Shown: piece by piece, positions 17,653-27,289 of the stretch
Numbering within the stretch: position 1 is the stretch's first letter
Layout: each line of letters starts with the position of its first letter
Assembly: GCA_021268355.1 (NCBI GenBank)
Contig: JAJETY010000007.1
Span: 1 to 46,505, forward strand
Length of the DNA: 46,505 nt
Direction of reading: 5' to 3'
From: Candidatus Nitrosopumilus sp.
Lineage (GTDB): Archaea; Thermoproteota; Nitrososphaeria; Nitrososphaerales; Nitrosopumilaceae
Notes under the pieces: model-generated
Database searches by the model: none
What the model was told of the DNA's origin: nothing
The model's input: the letters and a program-made list of their open reading frames with translations, nothing else
Position numbers and translations under genes: made by a program

Positions 17653-18429
17653 TTGGAAACTCATGAAATTTTAAAATCAGTCAAGGAGGGAAAGATTTCA
17701 ATTGGCGAGGCAAAAAAACTTCTATCACTTTATTCAATTGAAGAGATAGAAGGTATTGCAAAAATAGACATTAACAGAAGAAAGAGAAGAGGAATTCCAG
17801 AAATAATTTTTGCAGAGACCAAGGAATTAGATGAAATTAAAAAAATCATAAAAAAAACTTTGGAAAAATCAAATTCAGTTATTGTGTCAAGATTAAAGAA
17901 AACAGATTATCCAAAGATTCTGACTTTTGCAAAGAAATTAAAAGTTAAAGTCAAAGTGGGGAAAAAATCCTCCACACTATTATTATTCAAAGAACCCATC
18001 AAATTTCAGGGCGGAAAAGTCGGCATCTTAACTGCAGGCACTTCAGACATAGGAGTAGCAGAAGAGGCGAGATTGGTATGTGAGGCAATGAATTGTAAAT
18101 GCATTACAAGCTATGATGTAGGAGTTGCTGGAATTCAAAGAATATTTCCAATTTTAAAAGAAATGGTAAAGGAAGATGTAGATTGCATCATCGTTGCTGC
18201 AGGAATGGAAGGGGCACTAGCGACATTAGTTTCAACTCTGGTTGACATACCCATAATCGGAATTCCAACTTCAGTTGGATACGGATATGGGGAAAAAGGA
18301 ATAGCGGCTCTCGCTTCAATGCTTCAGAGTTGCTCATTAGGACTATCTGTTGTAAACATTGACAATGGTATTGCTGCAGGTGGAATTGCAGCAAATATTG
18401 CAAACAGAACAATAAGAAAAAAAGAATAA
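17653..18429 (+). CDS. larB: LarB, nicotinate dinucleotide carboxylase/hydrolase
   Basis: The product has 258 residues. LarB carboxylates C5 of the pyridinium ring of nicotinic acid adenine dinucleotide and cleaves the phosphoanhydride, the first step of nickel-pincer nucleotide synthesis. The C-terminal half is PurE-like: 'VGILTAGTSDIGVAEEARL', 'DVGVAGIQRI', 'AAGMEGALATLV', 'IIGIPTSVGYGYGEKG'. The N-terminal helical part is lysine-rich. No ATG is available in frame; the TTG at 17653 gives METHEILKSVKEGKISIGEA, the usual LarB N-terminus. With larC and larE this completes the cofactor pathway, although no larA-like client enzyme is in the window. Confidence 0.92.
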   Translation: METHEILKSVKEGKISIGEAKKLLSLYSIEEIEGIAKIDINRRKRRGIPEIIFAETKELDEIKKIIKKTLEKSNSVIVSRLKKTDYPKILTFAKKLKVKVKVGKKSSTLLLFKEPIKFQGGKVGILTAGTSDIGVAEEARLVCEAMNCKCITSYDVGVAGIQRIFPILKEMVKEDVDCIIVAAGMEGALATLVSTLVDIPIIGIPTSVGYGYGEKGIAALASMLQSCSLGLSVVNIDNGIAAGGIAANIANRTIRKKE

Positions 18430-18469
18430 GGAAAATTTACAATTTTTGAGGCAAAATAACCTCGTAAAT

Positions 18470-18479
18470 GATATATAAC
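18470..18479 (+). promoter_or_regulatory. TATA box of the radical SAM gene
   Basis: gatatataac is centred 27 bases before the TTG at 18502, which supports that non-ATG start and a leaderless mRNA. Confidence 0.6.
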
Positions 18480-18501
18480 ATAGTTTAACGAAATGTGTTA
18501 G

Positions 18502-20082
18502 TTGGCTGGCAAACGTGTTGTACTTACTGCTGATCGTAGTTTAATGACAAATTACAGAGGAAATTTTCTTTACGGATTTATTGCATGTGGACCATATGAG
18601 GTTCTCCCTGAATGGGTTTTTGATAAAGTATTTTGTCCTTCAGTTGAAACAGACCCTATTACTGGAGAGGCAAAGGTTGCACAAATTGGATTGAGACGAA
18701 TTGAGAGTTCCTTGATTCAAGGCGGCTACAATAGAAATGATGTTTTCATTGGACATCCAGATATGTTACACAAATCAATTGGTCCAGATACCAAAGTTGT
18801 TGGAATCAATGTAATGGATCCATTAGGAATGGCACCAGTAACCACAACAATGTCACCAGAAAAATTGTCATATGTCGCAATGAAATTTAAAAAAATGTGT
18901 GCAAGCATTATCCAACTCAAAAAGAAATATGACTTCAAAGTTGTAGTTGGAGGAAATGGCGCATGGGAATTAGCTAAATCTGACAGAATGAAAATTCACG
19001 GAATAGATACAGTAGTTGTTGGTGAGGCAGATGAGCTGGCAGTTGATTTGTTCCAAGATTTAGAAAAAAATGATGCACCAGAATTAATGCACTGTTTTGT
19101 TAGAAACCTTGAAAATATTCCAGTAATTGAAGGACCTACAATCAATTCCTTAATCGAAGCTATGAGAGGTTGCGGAAGAGGTTGTGACTTTTGTGATGTG
19201 AATAAAAGATCAAAGAAAGATCTTCCTATTGAAAGATTGCAACACGAGGCAAAAACCAATTTAGATTATGGATTTGATTCAATATGGTTACACTCTGATG
19301 AAATGTTACTTTATGGATGTGATAACAGAGACTTTGTTCCAAACAGAGATGCAATTACTGATTTGTGGAAGTCACTAAAAGGATTGGGTGCAAACTTTAT
19401 CGGAACTACACACATGACATTTTCTGCTGTTGCAGCAGATCCAACATTGATGGAACAGATTTCTCACATTAACGGTCAAGATAAATCAGGAAGATGGCTT
19501 GCCACTAACTTAGGAATTGAAACAGTTGCACCAGACATGGTAAAGAAACATCTTGGTGTTAAAACAAGACCATTTTCAACAGAAGAATGGGGAAGTGTAG
19601 TTAGAGAAGGTGCAAAAATTCTTAATGAAAACCATTGGTTCCCTGCTGCCACAATCATCATTGGTTGGCCAGATGAGACACCAGACGACATCCAATACAC
19701 AATCGATATGATGAGTGACTTTAGAGAGATGGACTTTAGAGGATTAGTAGCCCCATTATTGTATCAAGACTTTAGCGAAAAGAATTCAATGCACTTTGGA
19801 AACTTGAATGAAGCACAATTTACACTGTTTTGGAAATGTTGGGAGAATAATCTACGTGTTATCAACGACATTATTCCAATTATCCTAAGAAACAAAACCT
19901 ATGGTCCTCCAATGAAAGTCTTCATGTATGGAATTCTCAAAGCAGGTACTTGGGCAATAATGAGATATCTCAGAGGCCTCTGCAAAGATCTCTTCAATGG
20001 AAGAACTCCAGATGAGATAATTGACAAATATGCTAGAAGCAGATCAGTAACTGCTCCAAGAATTCAAACAAAGAAATTATAG
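18502..20082 (+). CDS. B12-binding-type radical SAM protein
   Basis: The product has 526 residues with a TTG start at 18502 (the ATG at 18493 meets a stop after one codon). The radical SAM cluster motif is C224-x3-C228-x2-C231 (RGCGRGCDFC). The N-terminal ~200 residues form a Rossmann-like region ('TKVVGINVMDPLG', 'VVVGGNGAWELA', 'IDTVVVGEADELAVDLFQDL') of the cobalamin-binding type, although the classical DxHxxG motif is not seen. The region after the cluster has the TIM-barrel features 'SIWLHSDEMLLYG' and 'WFPAATIIIGWPDETPDD'. The family is broadly archaeal. Its substrate is not evident: lipid tailoring (as in tetraether ring synthases), methyl transfer or RNA modification are all open. The gene stands alone and its 3' end overlaps the next gene by 6 bases. 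Confidence 0.85.
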   Translation: MAGKRVVLTADRSLMTNYRGNFLYGFIACGPYEVLPEWVFDKVFCPSVETDPITGEAKVAQIGLRRIESSLIQGGYNRNDVFIGHPDMLHKSIGPDTKVVGINVMDPLGMAPVTTTMSPEKLSYVAMKFKKMCASIIQLKKKYDFKVVVGGNGAWELAKSDRMKIHGIDTVVVGEADELAVDLFQDLEKNDAPELMHCFVRNLENIPVIEGPTINSLIEAMRGCGRGCDFCDVNKRSKKDLPIERLQHEAKTNLDYGFDSIWLHSDEMLLYGCDNRDFVPNRDAITDLWKSLKGLGANFIGTTHMTFSAVAADPTLMEQISHINGQDKSGRWLATNLGIETVAPDMVKKHLGVKTRPFSTEEWGSVVREGAKILNENHWFPAATIIIGWPDETPDDIQYTIDMMSDFREMDFRGLVAPLLYQDFSEKNSMHFGNLNEAQFTLFWKCWENNLRVINDIIPIILRNKTYGPPMKVFMYGILKAGTWAIMRYLRGLCKDLFNGRTPDEIIDKYARSRSVTAPRIQTKKL

Positions 20083-20400
20083 ATTTTCTATTGCAGCATC
20101 TGCAATTGTATTTCTTTTTGGTGTTAAAGAGACAAAGTAAACCTTATCAGCTCTTTCAATATTTTCTACTTTTTTGTATGATTTTGAGGAAACATCAAAT
20201 TCATAGATTCCAGATTCAAGTGAACCTTTGGCATACAACATGAGATATGTTTCGCCAGTGGAAGGACTAAGTGGAATAAACGACATAACATGATCCTTGT
20301 AAGAATTTATTGGAATTGTATTTTTCATTGGAGGTGCTGCGGATGCCAAATACATGAAGAAGTCTTCAATCGACTCGAATTCTTCATACTCTATATGCAT
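20077..20400 (-). CDS. Small conserved protein of unknown function
   Basis: The product has 107 residues, is cytoplasmic (no signal or membrane segment) and acidic at the N-terminus (MHIEYEEFESIEDFFMYLAS). The middle has an alternating pattern suggestive of a beta sheet ('YLMLYAKGSLESGIYEFDV', 'KVYFVSLTPKR'). I do not recognise the family. It ends inside the last 6 bases of the radical SAM gene on the other strand. The ATG at 20400 is the only good start. Confidence 0.65.
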   Translation of the reverse strand: MHIEYEEFESIEDFFMYLASAAPPMKNTIPINSYKDHVMSFIPLSPSTGETYLMLYAKGSLESGIYEFDVSSKSYKKVENIERADKVYFVSLTPKRNTIADAAIENL

Positions 20401-20450
20401 GAAAATAGATAATGTCTTTCAGTATAATAACCTAGAGAAAAACTAAAAGA

Positions 20451-21431
<981 letters not shown>

Positions 21432-21480
21432 TCATGGGTAGTCGGTATTTATGTATTAAATGAAAGAAAAATTGACCAGA

Positions 21481-24400
21481 TTATACTCGAATTATACCTT
21501 TTTTGACCAAGTATTGGATCGATTTTAAAAAGTCTCCTTCAGGTATTTTGTCATCAGCCCACCATCCTGCGGTATTTTTGATCCATTCAGGAACTTCTTT
21601 ATCTAGTAAACTTCGTTCAGAGGGTTCAATGGAAATAATTCCTGTTTCTATGAGATGTTCTATTCCGCCAATAAATTCACCATCAGAGATATCATCTGAA
21701 GACCACCATCGAGCATTGTTTTTGACCCAATCAGGGACATTTTGTGAGACTACATCAAATGAAAGCGTTCCAATGTTTTTTCCATCATATGAAAGAAATA
21801 CAAAATAGGTTCCAGGCAAAGTGTTTGCATGTACAGTAAACATTGAACGATAACCTCCACTACTACTTAGTGATGCGCCAAAATTTTGTTTTGTTCCATC
21901 TGGGCTAGTGAGTTGAATTGATAACGGAATGCCACGTTTATGATTTTCAACACTTCCTGTCAAAATAACTTCTTTTGAAGAACCAACTGTTGGAAGTACA
22001 ACTTTGTCATGACTTAATTTTGCAGGTGTGTCATAAGACACTGAATATTTTGAATCAAGCAAGCTGAAGATATTTGCATTTCCAGAGGCATCACGAGAGT
22101 CATAATATCTTACGTCAAGGCTTCCACCAGAAGTGTAGATTAGTTTTGAGCCAGTTTTATCGCAAATCTGAGAGGGCATTTTGAATACACCTGTAAAAAT
22201 TCCGGTACTACGACCTGTTTCAACAAGTGTAAATCCAGTCGATGCCAAACCACCATGTTCAATTCCATTAACAGTACATCGTTTGTAGCGAACATCTTTG
22301 AGTTTTATTTCCAATAAAATTTCTCCATTTTTTCCAACTGTATCGACATTGACTGAATTTGGATCATTGATCACTTGATAAATCTCAACAGTGTCACTTT
22401 TCAAATTTAGATCAGAGTCACTTAGAGTAATTGTAACAGGTTGTCCAAATCGGAATGTTGTAGAAGTTGTTGAGACTTTTCCTGAATGTGTTGCAACGTC
22501 TGATTTGGTTGAAGTGGTAGTTGTTACACCAACTGAGTCCAAGTCAGCATATGAAATTGAAACACCATCTTCGTCTATCAGTCTGTCAGTAATGATAATT
22601 TTTACTTCATCATCAATGGTTTGGATGGTCTGAATAAAATTGGGATCTAAAATGTTTAATTGATTTGTAACTGCATATTCAAAAGTTCCTTCAAAAACAG
22701 ATGAATTGTCTTGAGTCTCTTCTAATTCAAAACGATAAATGGAATTGTTTACACTTTGATTATTTTCCAATCCAAAAGAAAAGAAATCAAAGACTATGGG
22801 AAGTTTATTAGATTCGCTAGAAACTTTGACAGTGTCAGAATCATCAAAGTCAATTATAAGAAATACACTGCCAGTTTTCCTCTGGATATCTTCCACATCA
22901 ACATCATCAATTCTGATAAATCCTTGGGAGGATGATACATCTCCATTATCAGCAATTACTATCTGAGGAGCAGAGTCACGGTTTCCAAAAGCCAGTGCAA
23001 ATGTAGTACTACTAAAATCGGAAATTTCTAGTTCATTTTCAAATGATCTCAAATCATAGTTTATCCAGTTTGTTCCACTTGTGTTAGATTTTGACGAGTC
23101 GATTAAGGAAGCGGCTAAAGATGAAGCAGAAATGCCCAAATTAATTGAGATCATTTCATAGGACGCATTAGAGACATTAGAAGTATCAATTAGTAAAATA
23201 TCAGAATTTGAATCAGGTACTGAAGAATTAGAATCATCACCTCCAGTCAAAACGGGTGAAGATGAATGAAATTCAACACTGTGTGCATGTTCCAATGTGA
23301 CAGGATTTCCTATAGTGATTGTAGGAATGAGTGCTGAATCCCTAAAAACATCAAGGTGATCTTTGCTTCCGGTGTTAAGATTTTGATCAGAATCATTTAG
23401 CAATACGGTGTACTCTGTTCCAGGTCGTAGTGAATCACCAGTTCCAATTGTTAAAACAGGTTCTCCATCAAAAGATACAGAGGCAGTAGAGAATCCAGTT
23501 ATCACAGATATAGAATCTTGATTGTAAGTGATTTTACCTGTTTGTCCTCTAGGCGCATCATCCAATATACCGATTATTGATTGATCATTATTATCAGAAC
23601 TAGAGAATATTCCAGAATTTGGTTCTTGTTCTGTCAAAGTAACAATTTTAGAAAAAGTTTTTGAAACTCCATCAGAAACTGAAGAAGTGGGCTGATCACT
23701 ATTTGTTTTCAATTTCATTATGTTTCCAAGTGACAAAGACAGTTTTCCATTATCTTCAAATCCTAAATTAGATAGATATGGTGCTAAATCTACCAAGCCA
23801 GCATTTCCATTTGCGTCATTGTTTCCAGAATTATCAAATGCTTGATAGAAAGTTGCCATTGTTGAATCAACATTGAAAGTCCATGAATCTTCGTCAGTAG
23901 GATCCTGATTAAGTTGAATGTCATTTAGAGTTAGAAAAACTTCAGAGTTTTTCGGATACATTTCTCTATCAATGTCTACTGAAATATTTTCTATTTCATC
24001 ATATTCTAGAAATACTTGTTGTGATGCTCCACCAGGATTGTACTGTATTGTAACATCATCAAAGGAATAAAGTTGAATTAATGGCCATGCATCTACATCT
24101 AATCCAATTTGACCAACAGATATGTTGGAATTAGTGTTAATGGATTTTGCATTCCTAACTACATTATTTTGATTATTGGTACTTGTAGGACTGGATGTGC
24201 ATTCTGTAAAGGCAGAATTGCCATTTGTTGAACCAGTAACAGATGCGGGTCGAGGAATTGCAAATCCATCAGTTTCACTAAGAGAGATTCCAAAAATTGA
24301 AGAGGCAGTGTCCCTACTACAAAATTCTCCAAAGTCTAATCCCTTTCCAGCAAGACCCACCGTTGAATCAGCAATTTTTGCCTTGTCAACATTTGCAAAA

Positions 24401-24669
24401 TACGCATACCAATTTCCATCAGTGGCTTGAACCATTCTTAGGGTTTTGCCATTTAGGGTTACATCAGGTTCGCCCTTGCCTTCATCAGTATCAGAAATAT
24501 TTGAATCTCGTACAACTACCTCAATTACCATAGATCCTGCAAAGCGATTACCAAATTCTGAATTTTCGGCAGACACTGAAAGATTTGGATTAGAGGCATG
24601 AGCCTCGATTAGAGGAATTAGTGAAAATGACAAAAATACCAGAAGAAATACCCAGGTTTTATTCAACAT
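21481..24669 (-). CDS. Large secreted S-layer-like protein
   Basis: The product has 1062 residues. The signal peptide is KTWVFLLVFLSFSLIPLIEA, then HAS. The mature N-terminus 'NPNLSVSAENSEFGNRFAG' with 'IEVVVRDSNISDTDEGKGEP' and 'LRMVQATDGNWYAYFANVD' resembles thaumarchaeal S-layer proteins. Long beta-rich stretches carry repeated phrases such as 'ITLSDSDLNLKSDTVEI', 'LNDSDQNLNTGSKDHLDVF' and 'ETGRSTGIFTGVF', suggesting several related Ig-like repeats, Asp-rich and perhaps calcium-binding. One macroglobulin-like unit ('VILTGSVENHKRGIPLSI') precedes two C-terminal copies of a ~35-residue motif PxWxKNxAxWWxxxxIxxxxF (VPDWVKNNARWWSSDDI and VPEWIKNTAGWWADDKI), common in exported thaumarchaeal proteins. 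It could be a minor S-layer paralog. No transmembrane anchor is seen. Confidence 0.85.
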   Translation of the reverse strand: MLNKTWVFLLVFLSFSLIPLIEAHASNPNLSVSAENSEFGNRFAGSMVIEVVVRDSNISDTDEGKGEPDVTLNGKTLRMVQATDGNWYAYFANVDKAKIADSTVGLAGKGLDFGEFCSRDTASSIFGISLSETDGFAIPRPASVTGSTNGNSAFTECTSSPTSTNNQNNVVRNAKSINTNSNISVGQIGLDVDAWPLIQLYSFDDVTIQYNPGGASQQVFLEYDEIENISVDIDREMYPKNSEVFLTLNDIQLNQDPTDEDSWTFNVDSTMATFYQAFDNSGNNDANGNAGLVDLAPYLSNLGFEDNGKLSLSLGNIMKLKTNSDQPTSSVSDGVSKTFSKIVTLTEQEPNSGIFSSSDNNDQSIIGILDDAPRGQTGKITYNQDSISVITGFSTASVSFDGEPVLTIGTGDSLRPGTEYTVLLNDSDQNLNTGSKDHLDVFRDSALIPTITIGNPVTLEHAHSVEFHSSSPVLTGGDDSNSSVPDSNSDILLIDTSNVSNASYEMISINLGISASSLAASLIDSSKSNTSGTNWINYDLRSFENELEISDFSSTTFALAFGNRDSAPQIVIADNGDVSSSQGFIRIDDVDVEDIQRKTGSVFLIIDFDDSDTVKVSSESNKLPIVFDFFSFGLENNQSVNNSIYRFELEETQDNSSVFEGTFEYAVTNQLNILDPNFIQTIQTIDDEVKIIITDRLIDEDGVSISYADLDSVGVTTTTSTKSDVATHSGKVSTTSTTFRFGQPVTITLSDSDLNLKSDTVEIYQVINDPNSVNVDTVGKNGEILLEIKLKDVRYKRCTVNGIEHGGLASTGFTLVETGRSTGIFTGVFKMPSQICDKTGSKLIYTSGGSLDVRYYDSRDASGNANIFSLLDSKYSVSYDTPAKLSHDKVVLPTVGSSKEVILTGSVENHKRGIPLSIQLTSPDGTKQNFGASLSSSGGYRSMFTVHANTLPGTYFVFLSYDGKNIGTLSFDVVSQNVPDWVKNNARWWSSDDISDGEFIGGIEHLIETGIISIEPSERSLLDKEVPEWIKNTAGWWADDKIPEGDFLKSIQYLVKKGIIRV

Positions 24670-24761
24670 GAAAAATCCAGTATCTTTACAAATAACGTTA
24701 TCGTAGAAATTCTCCTTAGAAACTTGTAATATGTGATAAAAATTATTAGAAAATAAGGAAA

Positions 24762-26114
24762 ATGTTTGTGCAGAGAACCAAAGTATTACAGATTTCGCTA
24801 TTAGCTATTTTCTCAGCATTTTTAGTAGAATTAATTTTTGGTCTCATATCAAATAGTTTGGCACTTGTAACAGATAGTATTCATGCCCTATTGGACAGTG
24901 TTGTAACTCTGGTTTTACTGCTAGCTGCTAGAATGGCAATAAAACCACCAGATGAAGAACACACCTACGGTCATGGAAAAATAGAATCACTAGGCGGATT
25001 AATTGGAGGAATAGCAATTTTTCTGATTGCTTGTTTTTTCATTTACGAATCAATAAACAGAATACAAAGTCCTCCACCATCCGTATTACCAGGAATTTTT
25101 GCAATTATTGGTGGACTCTATACAATAGGAATCGATATTTTTAGAATAATTCTTTTGAGAAGTTCAATTCAAAAAATTGGAGGGGCAACTCTCAAAGCAG
25201 ATTTCTATCATGCATTTATGGATCTTGGTTCGACAGTTGTTGCAATAGTTGGAATTATTTTAGTTTCTTATGGATTGTATCAAGGAGACTTTGTTGCAGC
25301 ATTAATCTTAGGTGGATTACTTGCAATTCTCAGTGTAAAACTGGTTTACAAAACAGCTCTTGATTTAACAGATATTATTTCTCCAGATCTTGTCAAGAAT
25401 GTTAGAGACATAACACTGTCAACTCAAGGAGTTATTGATGCCAATCCCATTCTGATGAGACGCTCTGGAGATACAATTTTTGCAGATGTTACAATATCAT
25501 TAAGAGGAGATACCAGTTTTGACAAAGCTCATGAAATTAGCAGCAATGTAGAAAAAAATATCAAAAATAAAGTTCCCAACGCATCAATAACCATTCATTT
25601 TGAGCCTAATTGGGAGGATGTACCATTAGATGCAAAAATTCTAGATATTGCAAAGAGTGTAGAAGGGGTAAAAGGAGTCCACAATGTTAGTACTCACAAA
25701 ACCAAAGGTAAGACATTTTCTGATTTACACGTCATGGTAGACAGAGAGATTAATCTTTCATCAGCTCACAAAATATCTGAAATCATAGAAAAGAAAATTC
25801 AATCCAATATTCCAGAAATAGAACATGCGACAATTCATTTGGAACCTTTTGTAACAGTTCCAGAAAACTTCAATGTAGAGGATAAAGTCACAGAGGAGAA
25901 AATTAAGATAATTTTAGAAAAATATCCACAAATTAAAAAAATTGGAAGAATTGTTTCATTGAATTTTGAAAACATACTCAAAATAGATATTGATTGTTCA
26001 TTTGACAAAGAACTATCAATTGAAAAAGTTCATGATTTAACTTCAGAAATAGAACACATCATCAGATCTGAAATAACAAATGCAGTAATTACAATTCACC
26101 CAGAACCAAACTAG
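24762..26114 (+). CDS. Cation diffusion facilitator metal exporter with three C-terminal domains
   Basis: The product has 450 residues. Six transmembrane segments lie within residues 8-200. Metal-site motifs HxxxD occur in TM2 (SIHALLDS) and TM5 (FYHAFMDLG), the pattern of Zn/Co/Ni transporters. TYGHGKIES is the conserved loop after TM2. After the membrane part the usual single ferredoxin-like dimerisation domain is present three times (about residues 210-287, 290-365, 372-450), each with the plan 'sv.gV... .. D.hv.v... .. AH.is..ie..I......ItIH.EP'. Most family members have one copy. Its 3' end overlaps the ZIP importer gene by 4 bases (ctag, a stop on both strands). Predicted to export divalent metal from the cytoplasm. 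Confidence 0.9.
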   Translation: MFVQRTKVLQISLLAIFSAFLVELIFGLISNSLALVTDSIHALLDSVVTLVLLLAARMAIKPPDEEHTYGHGKIESLGGLIGGIAIFLIACFFIYESINRIQSPPPSVLPGIFAIIGGLYTIGIDIFRIILLRSSIQKIGGATLKADFYHAFMDLGSTVVAIVGIILVSYGLYQGDFVAALILGGLLAILSVKLVYKTALDLTDIISPDLVKNVRDITLSTQGVIDANPILMRRSGDTIFADVTISLRGDTSFDKAHEISSNVEKNIKNKVPNASITIHFEPNWEDVPLDAKILDIAKSVEGVKGVHNVSTHKTKGKTFSDLHVMVDREINLSSAHKISEIIEKKIQSNIPEIEHATIHLEPFVTVPENFNVEDKVTEEKIKIILEKYPQIKKIGRIVSLNFENILKIDIDCSFDKELSIEKVHDLTSEIEHIIRSEITNAVITIHPEPN

Positions 26115-27289
26115 ATCAAAATACTTGTCAAGTACATTACAAGCATTCCGACAGCAAATCCAGACACTACAGATGCGCTAGAGAGATTTTTGTCACCCTC
26201 ATCTCTTAACCATTTTATCAAAATTACAATTACTTGAAAAATGGCACCTGCCCCTATTGAAAGAAAAATGACAGAAGTAAAAGGAGAATAAACAAATCCG
26301 CCAATCCAAGCACCAAAAATTGCAGGCGAACCAGCAATCATTCCCATTGCAGCAAGCTTTCCTATCATCACTTTTTCCCTAGACATAGGAGCTGCAATTG
26401 CGATACCTTCAGTAGTGTTGTGGAGAGCAAATCCAACAATCAAAAATGTACTAAATGCAATAGAGCCCATACCTACAGCAGCCCCAATTGCCAGCCCCTC
26501 ACCAAAATTATGCAATCCAATGCTTATAGAAATCATGAGAGCTATGGCAACAGGTTTTGCAAGTTTTGAAGATTTTGCCCTTTGAACTAATTTTTCTCCA
26601 GAGTAGTACAACCCTAAGAAAGATAAAACAATGACAGTCGCTATAAGCAATATTCCATTAAAGCTTCCTGCCAAATTTTCATTTGAAACGTCAACTGCTT
26701 CTTCTATTGAATCAAAAGCTAAGAAAAGCAACAATCCAGCAGTTAATGCCAAAAAGAAATGGTATTTTGATTTACTAATTTTTTTGATAAAAGGTAACCA
26801 AAGGAGTCCAATCATCACAGGAATTATTCCAACGTATGTTCCGATAATTGCAAAAAATACAGCAAGATCTAAAGTAGGTTGTAATGCAGGAGCTGCAGAT
26901 TCAATCTCTTTTTCAAATCTAGTTCCATCACCAACAGTTATTCCAACAGTGTAGGGTTCTGCCTCATTCCATTCAAATGGAATCCTAACTAGAGCGGTTT
27001 CGTATCTTTCTAGATACCCATCAGGTTCAACAGCGGCAGGGTGAATTCTATCATTGACGTCAGCCACCACTATGTTAACTGGTATAGGACCAGTATTTCT
27101 TACAGTTGCATGAATTTCAGAATCAACAAAATCTACCTTTTCAATAGTGACTTCAGGTAACGGGATTCCCAGATCTATCAAATCCCCTCCAGGTCCAAAA
27201 ATGTATGCCATCATTATTATGACAAATACAAAAGGAATGATTCCACTGGCAATCATCTTTACTTTAGAGGAATTGTTACTAAGTTCCAT
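26111..27289 (-). CDS. ZIP-family metal importer with N-terminal extracytoplasmic domain
   Basis: The product has 392 residues. TM helix 1 (about residues 14-32) is followed by about 100 hydrophilic residues of beta character ('VTIEKVDFVDSEIHATVRNT', 'RYETALVRIPFEW', 'YTVGITVGDGTRFEKEI'). This looks like a CARDB/Ig-type domain outside the cell, which standard ZIPs lack. The ZIP core follows with the metal-binding helices GLHNFGEGLAIGAAVG and ALHNTTEGIAIAAPM. The gene start lies 11 bases inside the end of the multicopper oxidase gene, so the two are translationally coupled. The extra domain may contact the oxidase on the outer face. Substrate unproven; Zn, Fe or Cu. Confidence 0.9.
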   Translation of the reverse strand: MELSNNSSKVKMIASGIIPFVFVIIMMAYIFGPGGDLIDLGIPLPEVTIEKVDFVDSEIHATVRNTGPIPVNIVVADVNDRIHPAAVEPDGYLERYETALVRIPFEWNEAEPYTVGITVGDGTRFEKEIESAAPALQPTLDLAVFFAIIGTYVGIIPVMIGLLWLPFIKKISKSKYHFFLALTAGLLLFLAFDSIEEAVDVSNENLAGSFNGILLIATVIVLSFLGLYYSGEKLVQRAKSSKLAKPVAIALMISISIGLHNFGEGLAIGAAVGMGSIAFSTFLIVGFALHNTTEGIAIAAPMSREKVMIGKLAAMGMIAGSPAIFGAWIGGFVYSPFTSVIFLSIGAGAIFQVIVILIKWLRDEGDKNLSSASVVSGFAVGMLVMYLTSILI

